From NCBI GenBank assembly GCA_964474045.1, contig CAYYRC010000001.1:62001-126000 (forward strand): a stretch of DNA of 64,000 nt, written 5' to 3'. Source of the stretch: JACJWR01 sp964474045 (GTDB lineage Bacteria > Actinomycetota > Actinomycetes > S36-B12 > UBA10799). A program made the position numbers and the translations under genes. The notes under the pieces were generated by a model. The model was not told the DNA's origin and did not search any database. It saw only the letters and a program-made list of their open reading frames with translations. This document shows positions 1-9,127 of this stretch, piece after piece. How positions within the stretch are numbered: position 1 is the first letter of the stretch; each line of letters begins with the position of its first letter.

Positions 1-1
1 C

Positions 2-97
2 GCGTGGTGGCTGCTGACGGCCTGGTCGGCGATCTACCGCAGCACCAAGGTCGGCGCAGCCGGCGGAGCCGATGCGGCGCCCGCCGACGGCGACTGA
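2..97 (+). CDS. 3' end of an unidentified gene
   Basis: An open frame runs in from the left edge and stops at TGA 95-97, giving 31 visible residues. They begin with a Trp/Leu-rich hydrophobic stretch (AWWLLTAWSAIY), followed by a short charged tail (RSTKV) rich in Ala, Gly and Asp. This looks like the last transmembrane helix and cytoplasmic tail of a membrane protein. Codon choice matches the neighbourhood. The family cannot be named from this fragment. Confidence 0.4.
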   Translation, partial: AWWLLTAWSAIYRSTKVGAAGGADAAPADGD

Positions 98-140
98 GCG
101 CCATTCGTGCGGGCGCGGGTCGCGCACGTCCACTACACTG

Positions 141-151
141 CGTAATATACG
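141..151. promoter_or_regulatory. Short inverted repeat (CGTA-ATA-TACG) upstream of the TetR gene
   Basis: CGTAATATACG is an inverted repeat with a 3-nt centre, about 35 bp before the regulator's start. It contains TAATAT, which resembles a -10 element. TetR proteins usually bind dyads in their own promoter, so this is a candidate autoregulatory operator. The arms are only 4 bp, so chance is a real alternative. Confidence 0.3.
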
Positions 152-185
152 TTCCATGCGGGGGAGCGCAGCACGAGAGGTGTGA

Positions 186-827
186 GTGACGATGAGTGGC
201 AGGCGTAGCAGGGCGGAGACCCGCGCCAAGATGATCGATGCGGCCATCGCTGTGTTCTCCGAACGTGGCTATGCAGGTGCCTCGATCGAGGCGATCGCCC
301 GCGAGTCGGGCATGACGATCGGGGCGCTGTACTCGAACTTCAGCGGTAAGCGCGACCTCTTCATGGCGGCGCTGCGTGTGAGCACCGGCAGGGGCGCCGA
401 CCCGGGGCCGCAGCAGCTCGACCCCGACGTCGTCGCCAACTCCCGCGAGCGGCTGGTCGCCGACGGCGCCGCCTTCATGACCCAGGTGCGGGCGCAGCCG
501 CAACGCTTCCGGCTCCTGGTGTGGTCGATGATGGACGCCGCCAACGACGCCGACGTGCGCTCGGTGGTGGTGGAGGTTCTGCGCGAGCAGCGCCAGCTCC
601 AGAGCGATCTGCTGGCGGACGTCATCACCCCCGAGTCTGGCGGGCTGACCACGGACCAAGGCGCCGTCGCCCTCAACAGTATGGCGATCGGCTTCGCGCT
701 GCAGCAGATGGTGGACCCGGAGCTGGTGGGAGCTGCCGAAGGCGCCGAGGCCCTGCGCGTCTTCGTGTCGACCATCGCCGGCGAAGCGGCTCCGGCCGTG
801 GCTACCGGGGCAGACGCGTCAAGGTGA
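186..827 (+). CDS. TetR/AcrR-family transcriptional regulator
   Basis: A 213-aa one-component repressor. The N-terminal 60 residues form the TetR helix-turn-helix: RAETRAKMIDAA, then FSERGYAGASIEAIA, ESGMTIGALYSNFSGKRDLF. The 'GALYSNFSGKRDL' segment is the usual recognition helix and following turn. The C-terminal part is an alpha-helical ligand/dimer domain of no recognisable subtype. The GTG at 186 has GAGAGG about 6 bp upstream; the ATG at 192 is an alternative start. Its stop lies 25 bp after the convergent transglutaminase gene's end, so the two genes overlap tail to tail. Ligand and targets are unknown. Confidence 0.85.
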   Translation: MTMSGRRSRAETRAKMIDAAIAVFSERGYAGASIEAIARESGMTIGALYSNFSGKRDLFMAALRVSTGRGADPGPQQLDPDVVANSRERLVADGAAFMTQVRAQPQRFRLLVWSMMDAANDADVRSVVVEVLREQRQLQSDLLADVITPESGGLTTDQGAVALNSMAIGFALQQMVDPELVGAAEGAEALRVFVSTIAGEAAPAVATGADASR

Positions 828-1656
828 CGGTCACGCCGAGGGCCTCTGACGAGCCCCCGGCGTAGATGCCCTTGAGCGGGCTGACGTCCGCGTAGTCCCT
901 GCCGCGGGCCACCACGACGTGGCCCTCGCCGACGACGCGGCCGTTGGTCGGGTCCAGGCCGTGCCAGTCGCCGTCCCACACCTCGACCCAGGCATGCGAC
1001 TCTCCTGTCACCTGTTCGCCGATCTCGCCGCTGCCGGTGTAGAGGTAGCCGGACACGTATCGGGCGGGGATGCCCAGGGCTCGCAGCAGCGACAGCGTCA
1101 CGTGGGTGAAGTCCTGGCAGACTCCGGCCGCGTTGTCCCAGGCCTCCGCGGCAGTGGTGAAGACGGTCGTGGCCCCGGGGGTGTAGCGCATGCGGGACTC
1201 CACCGCACCAACAGCGGCGGCGATCGCGTCGGCGGGGGACGGCAGCAGGCGCAGCTCCTTCACCAGCGGGCCGCGCTCGGACCCGGCGGCGGCCTCATCG
1301 ACGAAAGCGCTCGGCCGCAGGTACTCGCACCAGCGGTCCTGGACCGCGGGGTCGGCCAGCTCATCCCAGGTCGTGGTCGTGGCTGGCGGAGTCGTCTGCG
1401 AGGTCTCAACGACGCTGCTCGCCGTGACGTCCAGCAGGGTGTGCGCCTCGTGCAGGTCGAACGCCTCGACCAGCGTGCCCCAGTAGTCGGTGTAGGTCTG
1501 GATCCGCGCCGACGGCGTCGCCCGCAACTCGTGGGCGATCAGCAGTTGCCCGCCGCCGTCCGCCGGCGTCATGCGGGCCTCGTTGAACGATGCCGAGACG
1601 GGTTCGGAGTAGCGCAACCCGGTGTGGTGGATGACCTTCAGCCGCCAGCTCATCAT
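802..1656 (-). CDS. Transglutaminase-like cysteine protease-fold protein
   Basis: A 284-aa protein of the bacterial transglutaminase-like family. The N-terminal half is the family's beta-rich domain (LKVIHHTGLRYSEPV). The catalytic triad region is visible: Cys in GVCQDFTHV, His in GESHAWVEVW and Asp in GLDPTNG. The start ATG at 1654-1656 overlaps the upstream alpha-E stop as ATGA, which implies translational coupling. Third gene of the widespread ATP-grasp-like/alpha-E/transglutaminase set, proposed to make or process a peptide-like product of unknown identity. The frame stays open far upstream, but that part is shadow sequence. Confidence 0.85.
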   Translation of the reverse strand: MMSWRLKVIHHTGLRYSEPVSASFNEARMTPADGGGQLLIAHELRATPSARIQTYTDYWGTLVEAFDLHEAHTLLDVTASSVVETSQTTPPATTTTWDELADPAVQDRWCEYLRPSAFVDEAAAGSERGPLVKELRLLPSPADAIAAAVGAVESRMRYTPGATTVFTTAAEAWDNAAGVCQDFTHVTLSLLRALGIPARYVSGYLYTGSGEIGEQVTGESHAWVEVWDGDWHGLDPTNGRVVGEGHVVVARGRDYADVSPLKGIYAGGSSEALGVTVTLTRLPR

Positions 1657-2573
1657 TGACTCCACACGATGGTTCCGGCCTGCCGGAAGAAGGCGTCGGA
1701 GACCTCCGCCCCAGCCTCGCCGGCGGCGGCCATCGCGCTCTCGGCCATCGCGTCGATGGTCTGCGGCGACGGCGCGGAGGCCGAGAACTCCAGCTCGCTC
1801 TGCAGCATGCCGACGGTGCGCAGCAAGCTTCCGCTGGTGTCCAGCGACCCTTGCGCCTCGAGTTCCCGCACCGTCGTCACCGCTCCCCGGGCCGAGCCCA
1901 GCATGGACCGCGGGAAGAGCGGGTCGAGCACCAGGAAGCCGCGCACCTGCTCGGCGTTCATGGGGTTGCGGCCGCGCAGGAAGGCGTGCAGGCCGCCGGA
2001 GGCGCGCAGCATGGCCACGGGTCCGGACTCCGGCCACAGCGACTCGTGGTGCACTGCGAGCAGGCGGCCCGTCATGTCGATGCGCTCGATGGTCCGGCCC
2101 AGCCGCAGGAACAGGTAGCCCTCGTCGCGCGGAGAGGTCCAGTCGATAACGCCGTGCACGATCGCCAGGCGCTCCAGCACCCCGTGCAGGAGGACGCCCG
2201 GGCTGCGGATGTCGGGTTTCGAGACCGCCAGGGTGAGTCGCATATCGACGCTGTTGAGCGCCTCGAACACCTCGCCGGACAGCGCGTCGCGGATGGCGCG
2301 GGCGTTCTCGCGCGCGGCGTGCACAGAGCCGCTGATGGTGCCGGTGTCCTCGGGCGTCCCCAGCACCTGTCGGGCCAGGGCCCCGGGCGTCGTCGCCGGC
2401 TCGTCCGGGTCCAGCTGCAGGGCCTCGAGCAGCACCTGGGCACCGCGCGCAGGCGTGACGCGCTTGTCCTCGACGATCAGCTGGTGGTGCTCGGCGAGCA
2501 GCCTGGCGCTGGCCTCCGAGCGCTCGATGTAGCGCCCGATCCAGTAGAAGCTCTCGGCCAACCTGCTCAGCAT
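1653..2573 (-). CDS. Alpha-E domain (DUF403) protein
   Basis: 306 aa, all-helical. The N-terminus MLSRLAESFYWIGRYIERSE is the diagnostic alpha-E/DUF403 signature, and the length is typical. Biochemistry is unknown, but the family nearly always sits between a circularly permuted ATP-grasp protein and a transglutaminase-like protein, as here. It overlaps the upstream gene by 7 bp and the downstream gene by 4 bp, so the three are one transcription and translation unit. Confidence 0.88.
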   Translation of the reverse strand: MLSRLAESFYWIGRYIERSEASARLLAEHHQLIVEDKRVTPARGAQVLLEALQLDPDEPATTPGALARQVLGTPEDTGTISGSVHAARENARAIRDALSGEVFEALNSVDMRLTLAVSKPDIRSPGVLLHGVLERLAIVHGVIDWTSPRDEGYLFLRLGRTIERIDMTGRLLAVHHESLWPESGPVAMLRASGGLHAFLRGRNPMNAEQVRGFLVLDPLFPRSMLGSARGAVTTVRELEAQGSLDTSGSLLRTVGMLQSELEFSASAPSPQTIDAMAESAMAAAGEAGAEVSDAFFRQAGTIVWSQ

Positions 2574-4198
2574 GGTGCGCCACCGCCCTGCTGTTGTTGC
2601 TGCTCAGCCTGCTGCCGCATGCGCTCCTCGGTGACAGTGGGGCCCTGTTCCCGCCAGGCCGGGCGCCGGCGGTAGCGGCGCCCGATGTCGATGAAGCCGG
2701 CCGAGGTCCCATCCGCCACGGCGGGGGAGGGCTCGGAGCTGATGCCGCCAAGACCATCGTCCAGCACCCAGGTGTCCTTAGAGCCCCCGCCCTGGGACGA
2801 GTTCACCACCAGGCTGCCGCGGCGCAGCGCGACCCTGGTGAGGCCGCCGGGCAGCACCCAGACGCTCTCGCCGTCGTTGACCGCGAAGGGCCGTAGGTCG
2901 ACGTGGCGCGGCTCCACGGCGCCGTCGCCCACGGCGGTTGGCGACGTGCTCAGCGTCAGCACCGGCTGCGCCACCCACGCCCGCGGCTCGGCCTGGATCG
3001 CCTCGGCCACCCGGGACAGCTCCTCGTCGTCGGCCTGGTGGCCCATGACCAGGCCGTAGCCGCCCGAGCCGTCCACCGGCTTGAGCACCATGGTGTCCAG
3101 CCGCTCCAGGACGAATGCGCGCACCTCGTCGTCCTGCAGGTCATACGTGGGGACGTTGGGCAGGATCGGCTTCTCGCCCAGGTAGTACTCGATGATCTGC
3201 GGCACGTAGGGGTACAGCGCCTTGTCGTCGGCGACGCCGTTGCCCACTGCGTTGGCCAGTGACACCGTCCCGGCCCGGGCGGCGTTGAGGATGCCGGGAA
3301 TCCCGAGGATGCTGTCGGGCCGAAAGTGCACGGGGTCGAGGTAGTCGTCATCGATCCGGCGGTAGATCACGTGCACCTGGCGCGGACCCGTGGTGGTGCG
3401 CACGAACACGCTGCCGTCGCGGCAGAACAGGTCGCGGCCCTCGACGAGCTCCACCCCCATCCGCCGGGCCAGGAAGGCGTGCTCGAAGTGCGCCGAGTTG
3501 TGCACGCCCGGGGTCAGCACCACCACGTTGGGGTCCGGCACGCCGCGCGGAGCCGCTGCGACGAGCGAGGCGAGCAGCTTCTCTGGGTACTCCGAGATTC
3601 CCCGCACGCGCTGGGTCGGGAAGAGCTCCGGCACGACGTGGGCCAAGGTGCGACGGTTCTCCAGCACGTACGAGACCCCGGACGGGTTGCGCAGGTTGTC
3701 CTCGAGCACCCGGATGGTGCCCTCCTGATCCCTGACGAGATCGACCCCGGCGACGTGGATGCGCACCCCGTTGGGGGGCGAGAAGCCGTGCGCGGCGCGG
3801 TGGAAGTGGGCCGACGACGTCACCAGGGCTCGCGGCACCACCTGCTCAGACAGGATCTGACCGGCGCCGTACACATCGGCCAGGAACATCTCCAGCGCCT
3901 TAATCCGCTGTCCCACGCCCTGGTCGATGGTGCGCCACTCGGCCGCCGCGATGACCCTGGGGATGAGGTCCATGGGCAGCGGCCGCTCCCGCCCGCTCAG
4001 CGTGAAGGTGATCCCCTGCGCGGTCAGGTGGCTGTCCCGGACGCGGCCGCGTTCCCGCAGCCCGTCCGGGCCGAGGGCGGCCAGGGCCGCGTCCAGCTGC
4101 GCCAGCCCGGCGCGGGGGAGCCCGGCGTCGTCGAAGATCTCGTCGTACGCGCCCGGGGTCGGCGCGTAGCGGCCCGGCCCCGGCTCCTCGGCGGTCAT
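2567..4198 (-). CDS. Circularly permuted ATP-grasp type 2 protein (DUF404/DUF407)
   Basis: 543 aa, first gene of the operon. Family hallmarks: 'GVRIHVAGVDLVRDQEGTIRVLEDNLRNPSG' near residue 150 (a metal- and nucleotide-binding ATP-grasp core), 'GNGVADDKALYPYVPQIIEYYLGE' near residue 320, and 'LKPVDGSGGYGLVMG' near residue 370. Homologues are predicted ATP-dependent carboxylate-amine ligases. The C-terminus is Gln-rich (six Q in a row) and could be a flexible tail. The gene is divergent from tmsA, with a spacer of about 130 bp that must hold both promoters. Confidence 0.88.
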   Translation of the reverse strand: MTAEEPGPGRYAPTPGAYDEIFDDAGLPRAGLAQLDAALAALGPDGLRERGRVRDSHLTAQGITFTLSGRERPLPMDLIPRVIAAAEWRTIDQGVGQRIKALEMFLADVYGAGQILSEQVVPRALVTSSAHFHRAAHGFSPPNGVRIHVAGVDLVRDQEGTIRVLEDNLRNPSGVSYVLENRRTLAHVVPELFPTQRVRGISEYPEKLLASLVAAAPRGVPDPNVVVLTPGVHNSAHFEHAFLARRMGVELVEGRDLFCRDGSVFVRTTTGPRQVHVIYRRIDDDYLDPVHFRPDSILGIPGILNAARAGTVSLANAVGNGVADDKALYPYVPQIIEYYLGEKPILPNVPTYDLQDDEVRAFVLERLDTMVLKPVDGSGGYGLVMGHQADDEELSRVAEAIQAEPRAWVAQPVLTLSTSPTAVGDGAVEPRHVDLRPFAVNDGESVWVLPGGLTRVALRRGSLVVNSSQGGGSKDTWVLDDGLGGISSEPSPAVADGTSAGFIDIGRRYRRRPAWREQGPTVTEERMRQQAEQQQQQGGGAPC

Positions 4199-4326
4199 AG
4201 GCGGCTCCCAACTCCGCTCACACCTTACTGGTCGTGTGGAATGTCAGGAAGGCACGCGCGCGCCTGGACCGACGCACTACTGTGAGCGACACCAAGAGAC
4301 CATGGCAGGAGCAGGAAGGAAGCCCC

Positions 4327-5736
4327 GTGGCTGGTGCGCCGCTGTACCCCCTCGGGGCGACGCTTCCTGTGGGCGTGGCCGACGACTACCGACAGCGGGT
4401 CGATCGGCTGCTCGCGGACTACGCGGCCATCCCGCCGGGGGCGCCGGTGCGCCTGGCCAAGAAGACGTCGAACCTGTTCCGCATCCGGGAGCAGGCCACC
4501 GCCCCCGGCGTCGACGTCGGCGCCTTCGCCGGCGTGCTCTGGGTGGACCCCGTCAACCGCACCGCGGACGTGCTGGGGATGACCACGTACGAGGACCTCG
4601 TCGACGCCACGCTCGCCTACGGGCTGATGCCGCTGGTGGTGCCGCAGCTCAAGACGATCACCCTGGGCGGGGCGGTGACCGGCCTGGGGATCGAGTCGAC
4701 GTCCTTCCGGGACGGGCTGCCGCACGAGTCGGTGATCGAGATGGACGTGCTCACTGGTGCCGGCGAGGTCGTGACCGCCCGGCCCGACGGCGAGCACGCC
4801 GATCTCTTCTTCGGCTTCCCCAACTCCTACGGCACGCTTGGCTACGCCCTTCGGCTGCGGATCGAGCTGGCACCGGTCCACCCGTTCGTCGAGCTCGAGC
4901 ACGTCCGCTTCGGCTCCGCTGCGGCTGCCGCCGCGGCGCTCGAGCGCATCACCGACGAGCGGGTCCACGACGGCCGGCCGGTGGACTTCCTGGACGGCAC
5001 TGTGTTCGCGCCCGATGAGGTGTATCTGACCCTTGGGCGGTGGGCCGACGCCGCGCCGTACACCTCCGACTACACCGGCCGCGAGATCTACTACCGGTCC
5101 ATCGCCGAGCGCACCCGCGACTTCCTGACAGTCAGGGACTACATCTGGCGCTGGGACACCGACTGGTTCTGGTGCTCGGCCGGCGTCGGCGCCCAGAACC
5201 GGTATCTGCGCCCGCTGATCCCGAAGCGCTACCTGCGCTCGGAGGTGTACTTCAAGATCATCGCGGCCAGCCGGCGCTCTGGCTTCGTTGATCGCTGGGA
5301 CGCCGTGCGCGGCAGGCCCCAGCGCGAGTTCGTGATCCAGGACATCGAGGTCCCGGTGGGCCGGCTGGCCGAGTTCCTGGCCTTCTTCGACGCCGAGGTC
5401 GGAATCTCGCCGGTGTGGCTTTGCCCGCTGCGCCAGCGCGACCCGGAGCACCGCTGGGACCTCTACGTCTTGCGTCCCGACGAGACCTACGTCAACGTCG
5501 GCTTCTGGTCCAGCGTGGCGGTGCGGCCGGGCGCGGCGGTGGGGGACGTGAACCGGGCCATCGAGGTGGAGGTCGAGCGGCTGGGCGGCCGCAAGTCGCT
5601 GTACTCGTCGGCCTACTACCCGGTGGACGATTTCTGGCGGATCTACAACGGTCAGACCTACGAGCAGCTCCGCAAGCGCTACGACCCGGACGCGCGGCTG
5701 CTTGACCTATACGACAAGTGCGTGAGCGGAAGGTGA
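4327..5736 (+). CDS. tmsA: FAD-binding oxidoreductase for 10-methyl fatty acids (TmsA/BfaA-like)
   Basis: A 469-aa flavoprotein of the FAD-linked oxidase (DWARF1/sterol delta24-reductase-like) type. An FAD-binding PCMH-like domain runs from about residue 20 to 200, with the segment LKTITLGGAVTGLGIES. The C-terminal half is Trp/Tyr-rich. A homologue paired with a SAM methyltransferase is needed to turn oleate into 10-methylstearate (tuberculostearate): the methyltransferase forms a methylene intermediate and this enzyme reduces it. GTG 4327 is chosen because GGAAGGA lies 6 bp upstream; the frame also contains earlier candidate starts (4234, 4282) without a good RBS. tmsB follows 4 bp after its stop. 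Confidence 0.75.
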   Translation: MAGAPLYPLGATLPVGVADDYRQRVDRLLADYAAIPPGAPVRLAKKTSNLFRIREQATAPGVDVGAFAGVLWVDPVNRTADVLGMTTYEDLVDATLAYGLMPLVVPQLKTITLGGAVTGLGIESTSFRDGLPHESVIEMDVLTGAGEVVTARPDGEHADLFFGFPNSYGTLGYALRLRIELAPVHPFVELEHVRFGSAAAAAAALERITDERVHDGRPVDFLDGTVFAPDEVYLTLGRWADAAPYTSDYTGREIYYRSIAERTRDFLTVRDYIWRWDTDWFWCSAGVGAQNRYLRPLIPKRYLRSEVYFKIIAASRRSGFVDRWDAVRGRPQREFVIQDIEVPVGRLAEFLAFFDAEVGISPVWLCPLRQRDPEHRWDLYVLRPDETYVNVGFWSSVAVRPGAAVGDVNRAIEVEVERLGGRKSLYSSAYYPVDDFWRIYNGQTYEQLRKRYDPDARLLDLYDKCVSGR

Positions 5737-5740
5737 TTCG

Positions 5741-6973
5741 ATGAAGATCGCGGACGTTTTCTCCACCCTGTTGGGGCCGGACTCCCCGGTCGCCGTCACC
5801 GCGTATGACGGCAGCTCGGCCGGACCCGCCGAGCCGGTGGCGACGATCGAGGTCAACACGCCGGAGGCTGTCCAGTACATCGCCACGGCCCCCGGCGACC
5901 TGGGCCTCGCCCGGGCTTACATCACCGGTGCCCTGGACGTCACGGGCGATCTGCACGCGGCCGTGCTCAGCCTGGCGTCCTTCAAGTTGGGCGACGTGCC
6001 GTGGGCCGACGCCGTGGACATCGCGAAGGCGCTGGGCTGGCGCAGCTTCCGGCGACCGCCGGTCCCCGCCCAGGAGGTCCGCGGACTCGGCGGGCGGCGT
6101 CACTCCCGCAAGCGCGATGCCGAGGCGATCTCGCACCACTACGACGTGTCCAACGAGTTCTACCGGATGCTGCTCGGACCCTCCATGGCCTACACCTGTG
6201 CCGTCTTCCCGACGCCGGAGTCGAGCCTGGAGGAGGCCCAGGAGTACAAGTTCGACCTGGTCTGCCGCAAGCTGGGGCTCGAGCCGGGCATGCGTTTGCT
6301 GGACGTCGGCTGCGGCTGGGGCGGCATGGTGGTCCACGCCGCCGAGAACTACGGCGTGCAGGCGCTTGGCGTGACGCTGTCGCGCCAGCAGGCCGACTAC
6401 GCGGCCAAGCTCATCGCCGACCGCGGTCTGTCCGATCGCGCCGAGGTGCGGTTCCTCGACTACCGCGACGTGCCGGAAGGCGGCTTCGACCGGATCTCGT
6501 CCATCGGGCTGACCGAGCACATCGGCAAGCGCAACTACCCGTCGTACTTCGGCTCCCTGCGCGCCAAGCTCAAGGATGAGGGAAGGCTGCTCAACCACAC
6601 CATCACCAGGGACAACGGTCAGCGGCGGGTGCGCGCCAAGGGGTTCATCGACCGCTACATCTTCCCGGACGGCGAGTTGTGCGGCCCGGGCCAGGTGATG
6701 GACGCGATGAACAACGCCGGCTTCGAGATCCAGCACGAGGAGAACTTCCGCCGCCACTACGCGATGACGCTGTCGCACTGGAGCGCCAACCTCGACGACA
6801 ACTGGGACGCGGCCGTGGCCGATATCGGTCTTCCCAAGGCCCGGACCTGGCGGCTCTACCTGGCTGTGTCCCGGGTCGGATTCGACATCAACCGAATCGA
6901 GCTGCACCAGTTCCTGGGCACCAAGACCACCGCCGACGGCGAGTCTGGCTACCCCTGGCGGCACACCTTCTAG
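5741..6973 (+). CDS. tmsB: Cyclopropane-fatty-acid-synthase-like SAM methyltransferase (TmsB/BfaB-like)
   Basis: A 410-aa CFA-synthase-family enzyme. Typical features are the entry segment HYDVSNEFYRMLLGPSMAYT, the SAM-binding motif I LLDVGCGWGGMVVHAAE (residues about 187-203), and FDRISSIGLTEHIGKRNYPS with the catalytic-region Glu. It would methylate the oleoyl double bond at C10, giving the methylene species that TmsA reduces. RBS GGAAGG sits just before the ATG. The stop TAG lies inside CTAG and is shared with the convergent phosphoesterase. No tmsC homologue is adjacent. Confidence 0.78.
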   Translation: MKIADVFSTLLGPDSPVAVTAYDGSSAGPAEPVATIEVNTPEAVQYIATAPGDLGLARAYITGALDVTGDLHAAVLSLASFKLGDVPWADAVDIAKALGWRSFRRPPVPAQEVRGLGGRRHSRKRDAEAISHHYDVSNEFYRMLLGPSMAYTCAVFPTPESSLEEAQEYKFDLVCRKLGLEPGMRLLDVGCGWGGMVVHAAENYGVQALGVTLSRQQADYAAKLIADRGLSDRAEVRFLDYRDVPEGGFDRISSIGLTEHIGKRNYPSYFGSLRAKLKDEGRLLNHTITRDNGQRRVRAKGFIDRYIFPDGELCGPGQVMDAMNNAGFEIQHEENFRRHYAMTLSHWSANLDDNWDAAVADIGLPKARTWRLYLAVSRVGFDINRIELHQFLGTKTTADGESGYPWRHTF

Positions 6974-8439
6974 CCCGCGCAGGCCAGGGTGCGGTTAGCC
7001 AGGTCGCAGACGCCCAGGGGGGCGCCGTCGAAGCGGAACTCGTCGATCGTCCAGGCGCCCGGTTCGGTTCCGGGCCGCGCGATGCCGTAGCCGTAGTCGA
7101 CCTTCGTCCACAGCATGGTGGCGTTGGGGTACGGCGCCAGCCCCGGGACCAGCGGCTGACCGTCGGCACGGGTGAGCGGGCCGTACGCGGGGATGTAGTA
7201 CTCCCCCGGAGGGTCCAGCAGGGCGCCGCCGTTGCCCATGATCAGGGCACCGGGCTGGCCGGGTATCTGCGTCGCCTGCAGATAGTGGTTGTGGCTGGCG
7301 AGGATCATGGAGTAGTTGTCCAGCAGGCCGTAGGAGGCCACCATCTGCCCGTCGGAGCTCCAGGTGTCGGCCAGCGGATCATCCTTCGGCAGGTTGACGT
7401 CGGCTATGACGGCGAAGAGCGGACGGTGGGTGAGCAGCCATGACTCGCGCCCCGGCGTGGGCGTGGTCAGCGCCGCGGCCTCGCTGTAGCTCACCCGCTG
7501 CTTGTCCACCCAGTCGGTCAACTCCTTGTCGGTGCCGTACGCGGAGTCCACCATCGCCACCCGCAGCTCGCGGCCGCCGTTCGCCGCGATCGGCAGGTCG
7601 AAGGCCCAGGTGGGCGTCGTCTGCGGGGGATGGGCCTGCAGCCCGTCGCCCGTCTGCTGCGGCGCGCACAGGTCCTCCACGCCGTCGCGCGGGTCGAGGT
7701 AGAGGAAGAAGCCGTTGCCCGCCCGGCCGCAGTCCTCGTGGTTGCCCCGCAGGAAGGCGATCGGCGCCACCGGGAACATGGGCGACATCGGCTCGATCAT
7801 CTCGTAGAGCCACCCTTGATCGTTCTCGTCGAAGGGCATGCCAGGCGTGGGGCTCGGCCCTGGGCTGCACTTCGCGACGTCCTCAGCGGGGCAGGGGATC
7901 TCGCGGTAGTAGTAGTCGCCCGGATCAAGGATCACATCGGGCCGCGCGGCGGCGATGCGCTCGGCCATCTGAGCGAGGGGCCAGCCGTCGCGGCTGTTGC
8001 AGTCCTGGATGCGCTTTTCGTCCACCCGGCAGCCGGAGTCGGCCAGGATGGCGACCTCATCCACCTCGTCGGGCAGGGCGGCCGGGATGGTCAGGCCCGC
8101 CACGGTGGCACTGGTCAGGCCCGCGGGCAGGGGGGCGCTGCACGCCAGCAGGGAGGCGAAGGCCGGCTGTGCGGTAGCACCAGGGCGCCGGGGCGTCATG
8201 TCCAGCTCGCGGTCCCCGCCCGCCCCCGAGACCCTGACCTGCGGGCAGGGCGCCTCTGCCCGGACGAGGGCGCGGGCAACCAGCTGGGACTCCGACACGT
8301 CGCGCGGGGCCATGATCGTGAAGGCGGCGAGGGGTGCATTGCGGTTGTCGCGCGCGGCGACTGCCAGAACCGCCATGAGCCCCACCACGGCGACCACCAG
8401 CACGGCCGCAACCGGCCACACGGACCGCGACGGGCGCAT
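6970..8439 (-). CDS. Membrane-anchored or secreted metallophosphoesterase
   Basis: 489 aa. The N-terminus is a signal-anchor (Val/Ala-rich helix, about residues 8-28). A calcineurin-like fold is suggested by VILDPGDYYYREIPC (metal-binding Asp), FLRGNHEDCGR (GNHE motif), LLTHRPLFAV and ILASHNHYLQA (HNH-type end motif). Cysteine pairs fit an extracytoplasmic location. Substrate unknown. It starts 12 bp after the DUF1990 gene, so it is the last gene of the PAC2-DUF1990-phosphoesterase operon. Its stop shares CTAG with tmsB on the other strand. Confidence 0.8.
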   Translation of the reverse strand: MRPSRSVWPVAAVLVVAVVGLMAVLAVAARDNRNAPLAAFTIMAPRDVSESQLVARALVRAEAPCPQVRVSGAGGDRELDMTPRRPGATAQPAFASLLACSAPLPAGLTSATVAGLTIPAALPDEVDEVAILADSGCRVDEKRIQDCNSRDGWPLAQMAERIAAARPDVILDPGDYYYREIPCPAEDVAKCSPGPSPTPGMPFDENDQGWLYEMIEPMSPMFPVAPIAFLRGNHEDCGRAGNGFFLYLDPRDGVEDLCAPQQTGDGLQAHPPQTTPTWAFDLPIAANGGRELRVAMVDSAYGTDKELTDWVDKQRVSYSEAAALTTPTPGRESWLLTHRPLFAVIADVNLPKDDPLADTWSSDGQMVASYGLLDNYSMILASHNHYLQATQIPGQPGALIMGNGGALLDPPGEYYIPAYGPLTRADGQPLVPGLAPYPNATMLWTKVDYGYGIARPGTEPGAWTIDEFRFDGAPLGVCDLANRTLACAG

Positions 8440-8451
8440 GGCGGATTCGGC

Positions 8452-9051
8452 TCAGGCCTGGGCGTGGGTGGGCGCCGGGGCCTTGGCGAAGTAGGCCGCG
8501 GCGTCGAGGTAGTCGGCGGTGGCGGCCTTCTGCTTGGCATGCGCCAACGGGGCGCCGATCTTGGTGAACCAGGCAGCGGGCTTGGACACCGCCCGCACCG
8601 TCAGCACCACCGAGTTATCGGGACGGTGCGCCAGCAGGAACGACTCCTCGCCGTGCATCGGGTGACCCGGCAGCGACCCGTAGGCGAAGCCGGTCAGGTC
8701 CCCCTCGGCGACCACGGCCACGACCTCGCACACCGCGGACACGCCCATGACGCCCAACAGCGGCAGCACGAGTCCCACCCGCTCGCCGGTCCGGACCGAG
8801 TTGTGCTGGGGCTGCACCTGGAAGCCGGCACGACGGTTGACCTCCCAGTGCATGAGCGCGTAGCCGATCTTGCGGTACTCGTCCTCGCCCTGGCCCACGA
8901 CGCGTTCGGTCACGACGTCCCGGAACCCGTCCGGGACCGGCTGCCAGCCCAGGCTGATGCCGACCGGGGCGTAGGTGAGCTGGGCGTTGCGGGTGCGCTC
9001 GACGAGCGCACGGGCGGCGGTGCCGTCGACTTTGCGGCGGGTGAAGTGCAC
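8452..9051 (-). CDS. DUF1990 family protein
   Basis: 199 aa. The pattern LTYAPVGISLG...GWQPVPDGF, then 'VVGQGEDEYRKIGYALMHWEVNRRAGF' and the HGEESFLLAH segment, fits the DUF1990 family of small proteins of unknown function. GTG 9051 is chosen because GGAGGT sits 6 bp upstream; a longer frame to 9090 lacks this support. Middle gene of a same-strand set between the PAC2 protein and the phosphoesterase. Confidence 0.75.
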   Translation of the reverse strand: MHFTRRKVDGTAARALVERTRNAQLTYAPVGISLGWQPVPDGFRDVVTERVVGQGEDEYRKIGYALMHWEVNRRAGFQVQPQHNSVRTGERVGLVLPLLGVMGVSAVCEVVAVVAEGDLTGFAYGSLPGHPMHGEESFLLAHRPDNSVVLTVRAVSKPAAWFTKIGAPLAHAKQKAATADYLDAAAYFAKAPAPTHAQA

Positions 9052-9127
9052 GGTGGGACCTCCAGCAGCGGTCGGCGGGTGGCGCAGCACCCGGGCGGGA
9101 ACGGCAGCAGTCTAGCCGCCCGCGCCG

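Noticed and set aside
802..1656. Transglutaminase-like protein as the missing lasso leader peptidase
   Set aside because: It is 54 kb away and belongs to the conserved ATP-grasp/alpha-E set with its own context.
1657..2757. Long upstream extension of the transglutaminase frame
   Set aside because: Arg/Ala/Pro-rich shadow of the alpha-E gene in another frame of the same strand; homology starts at 1656 with a stop-start overlap.
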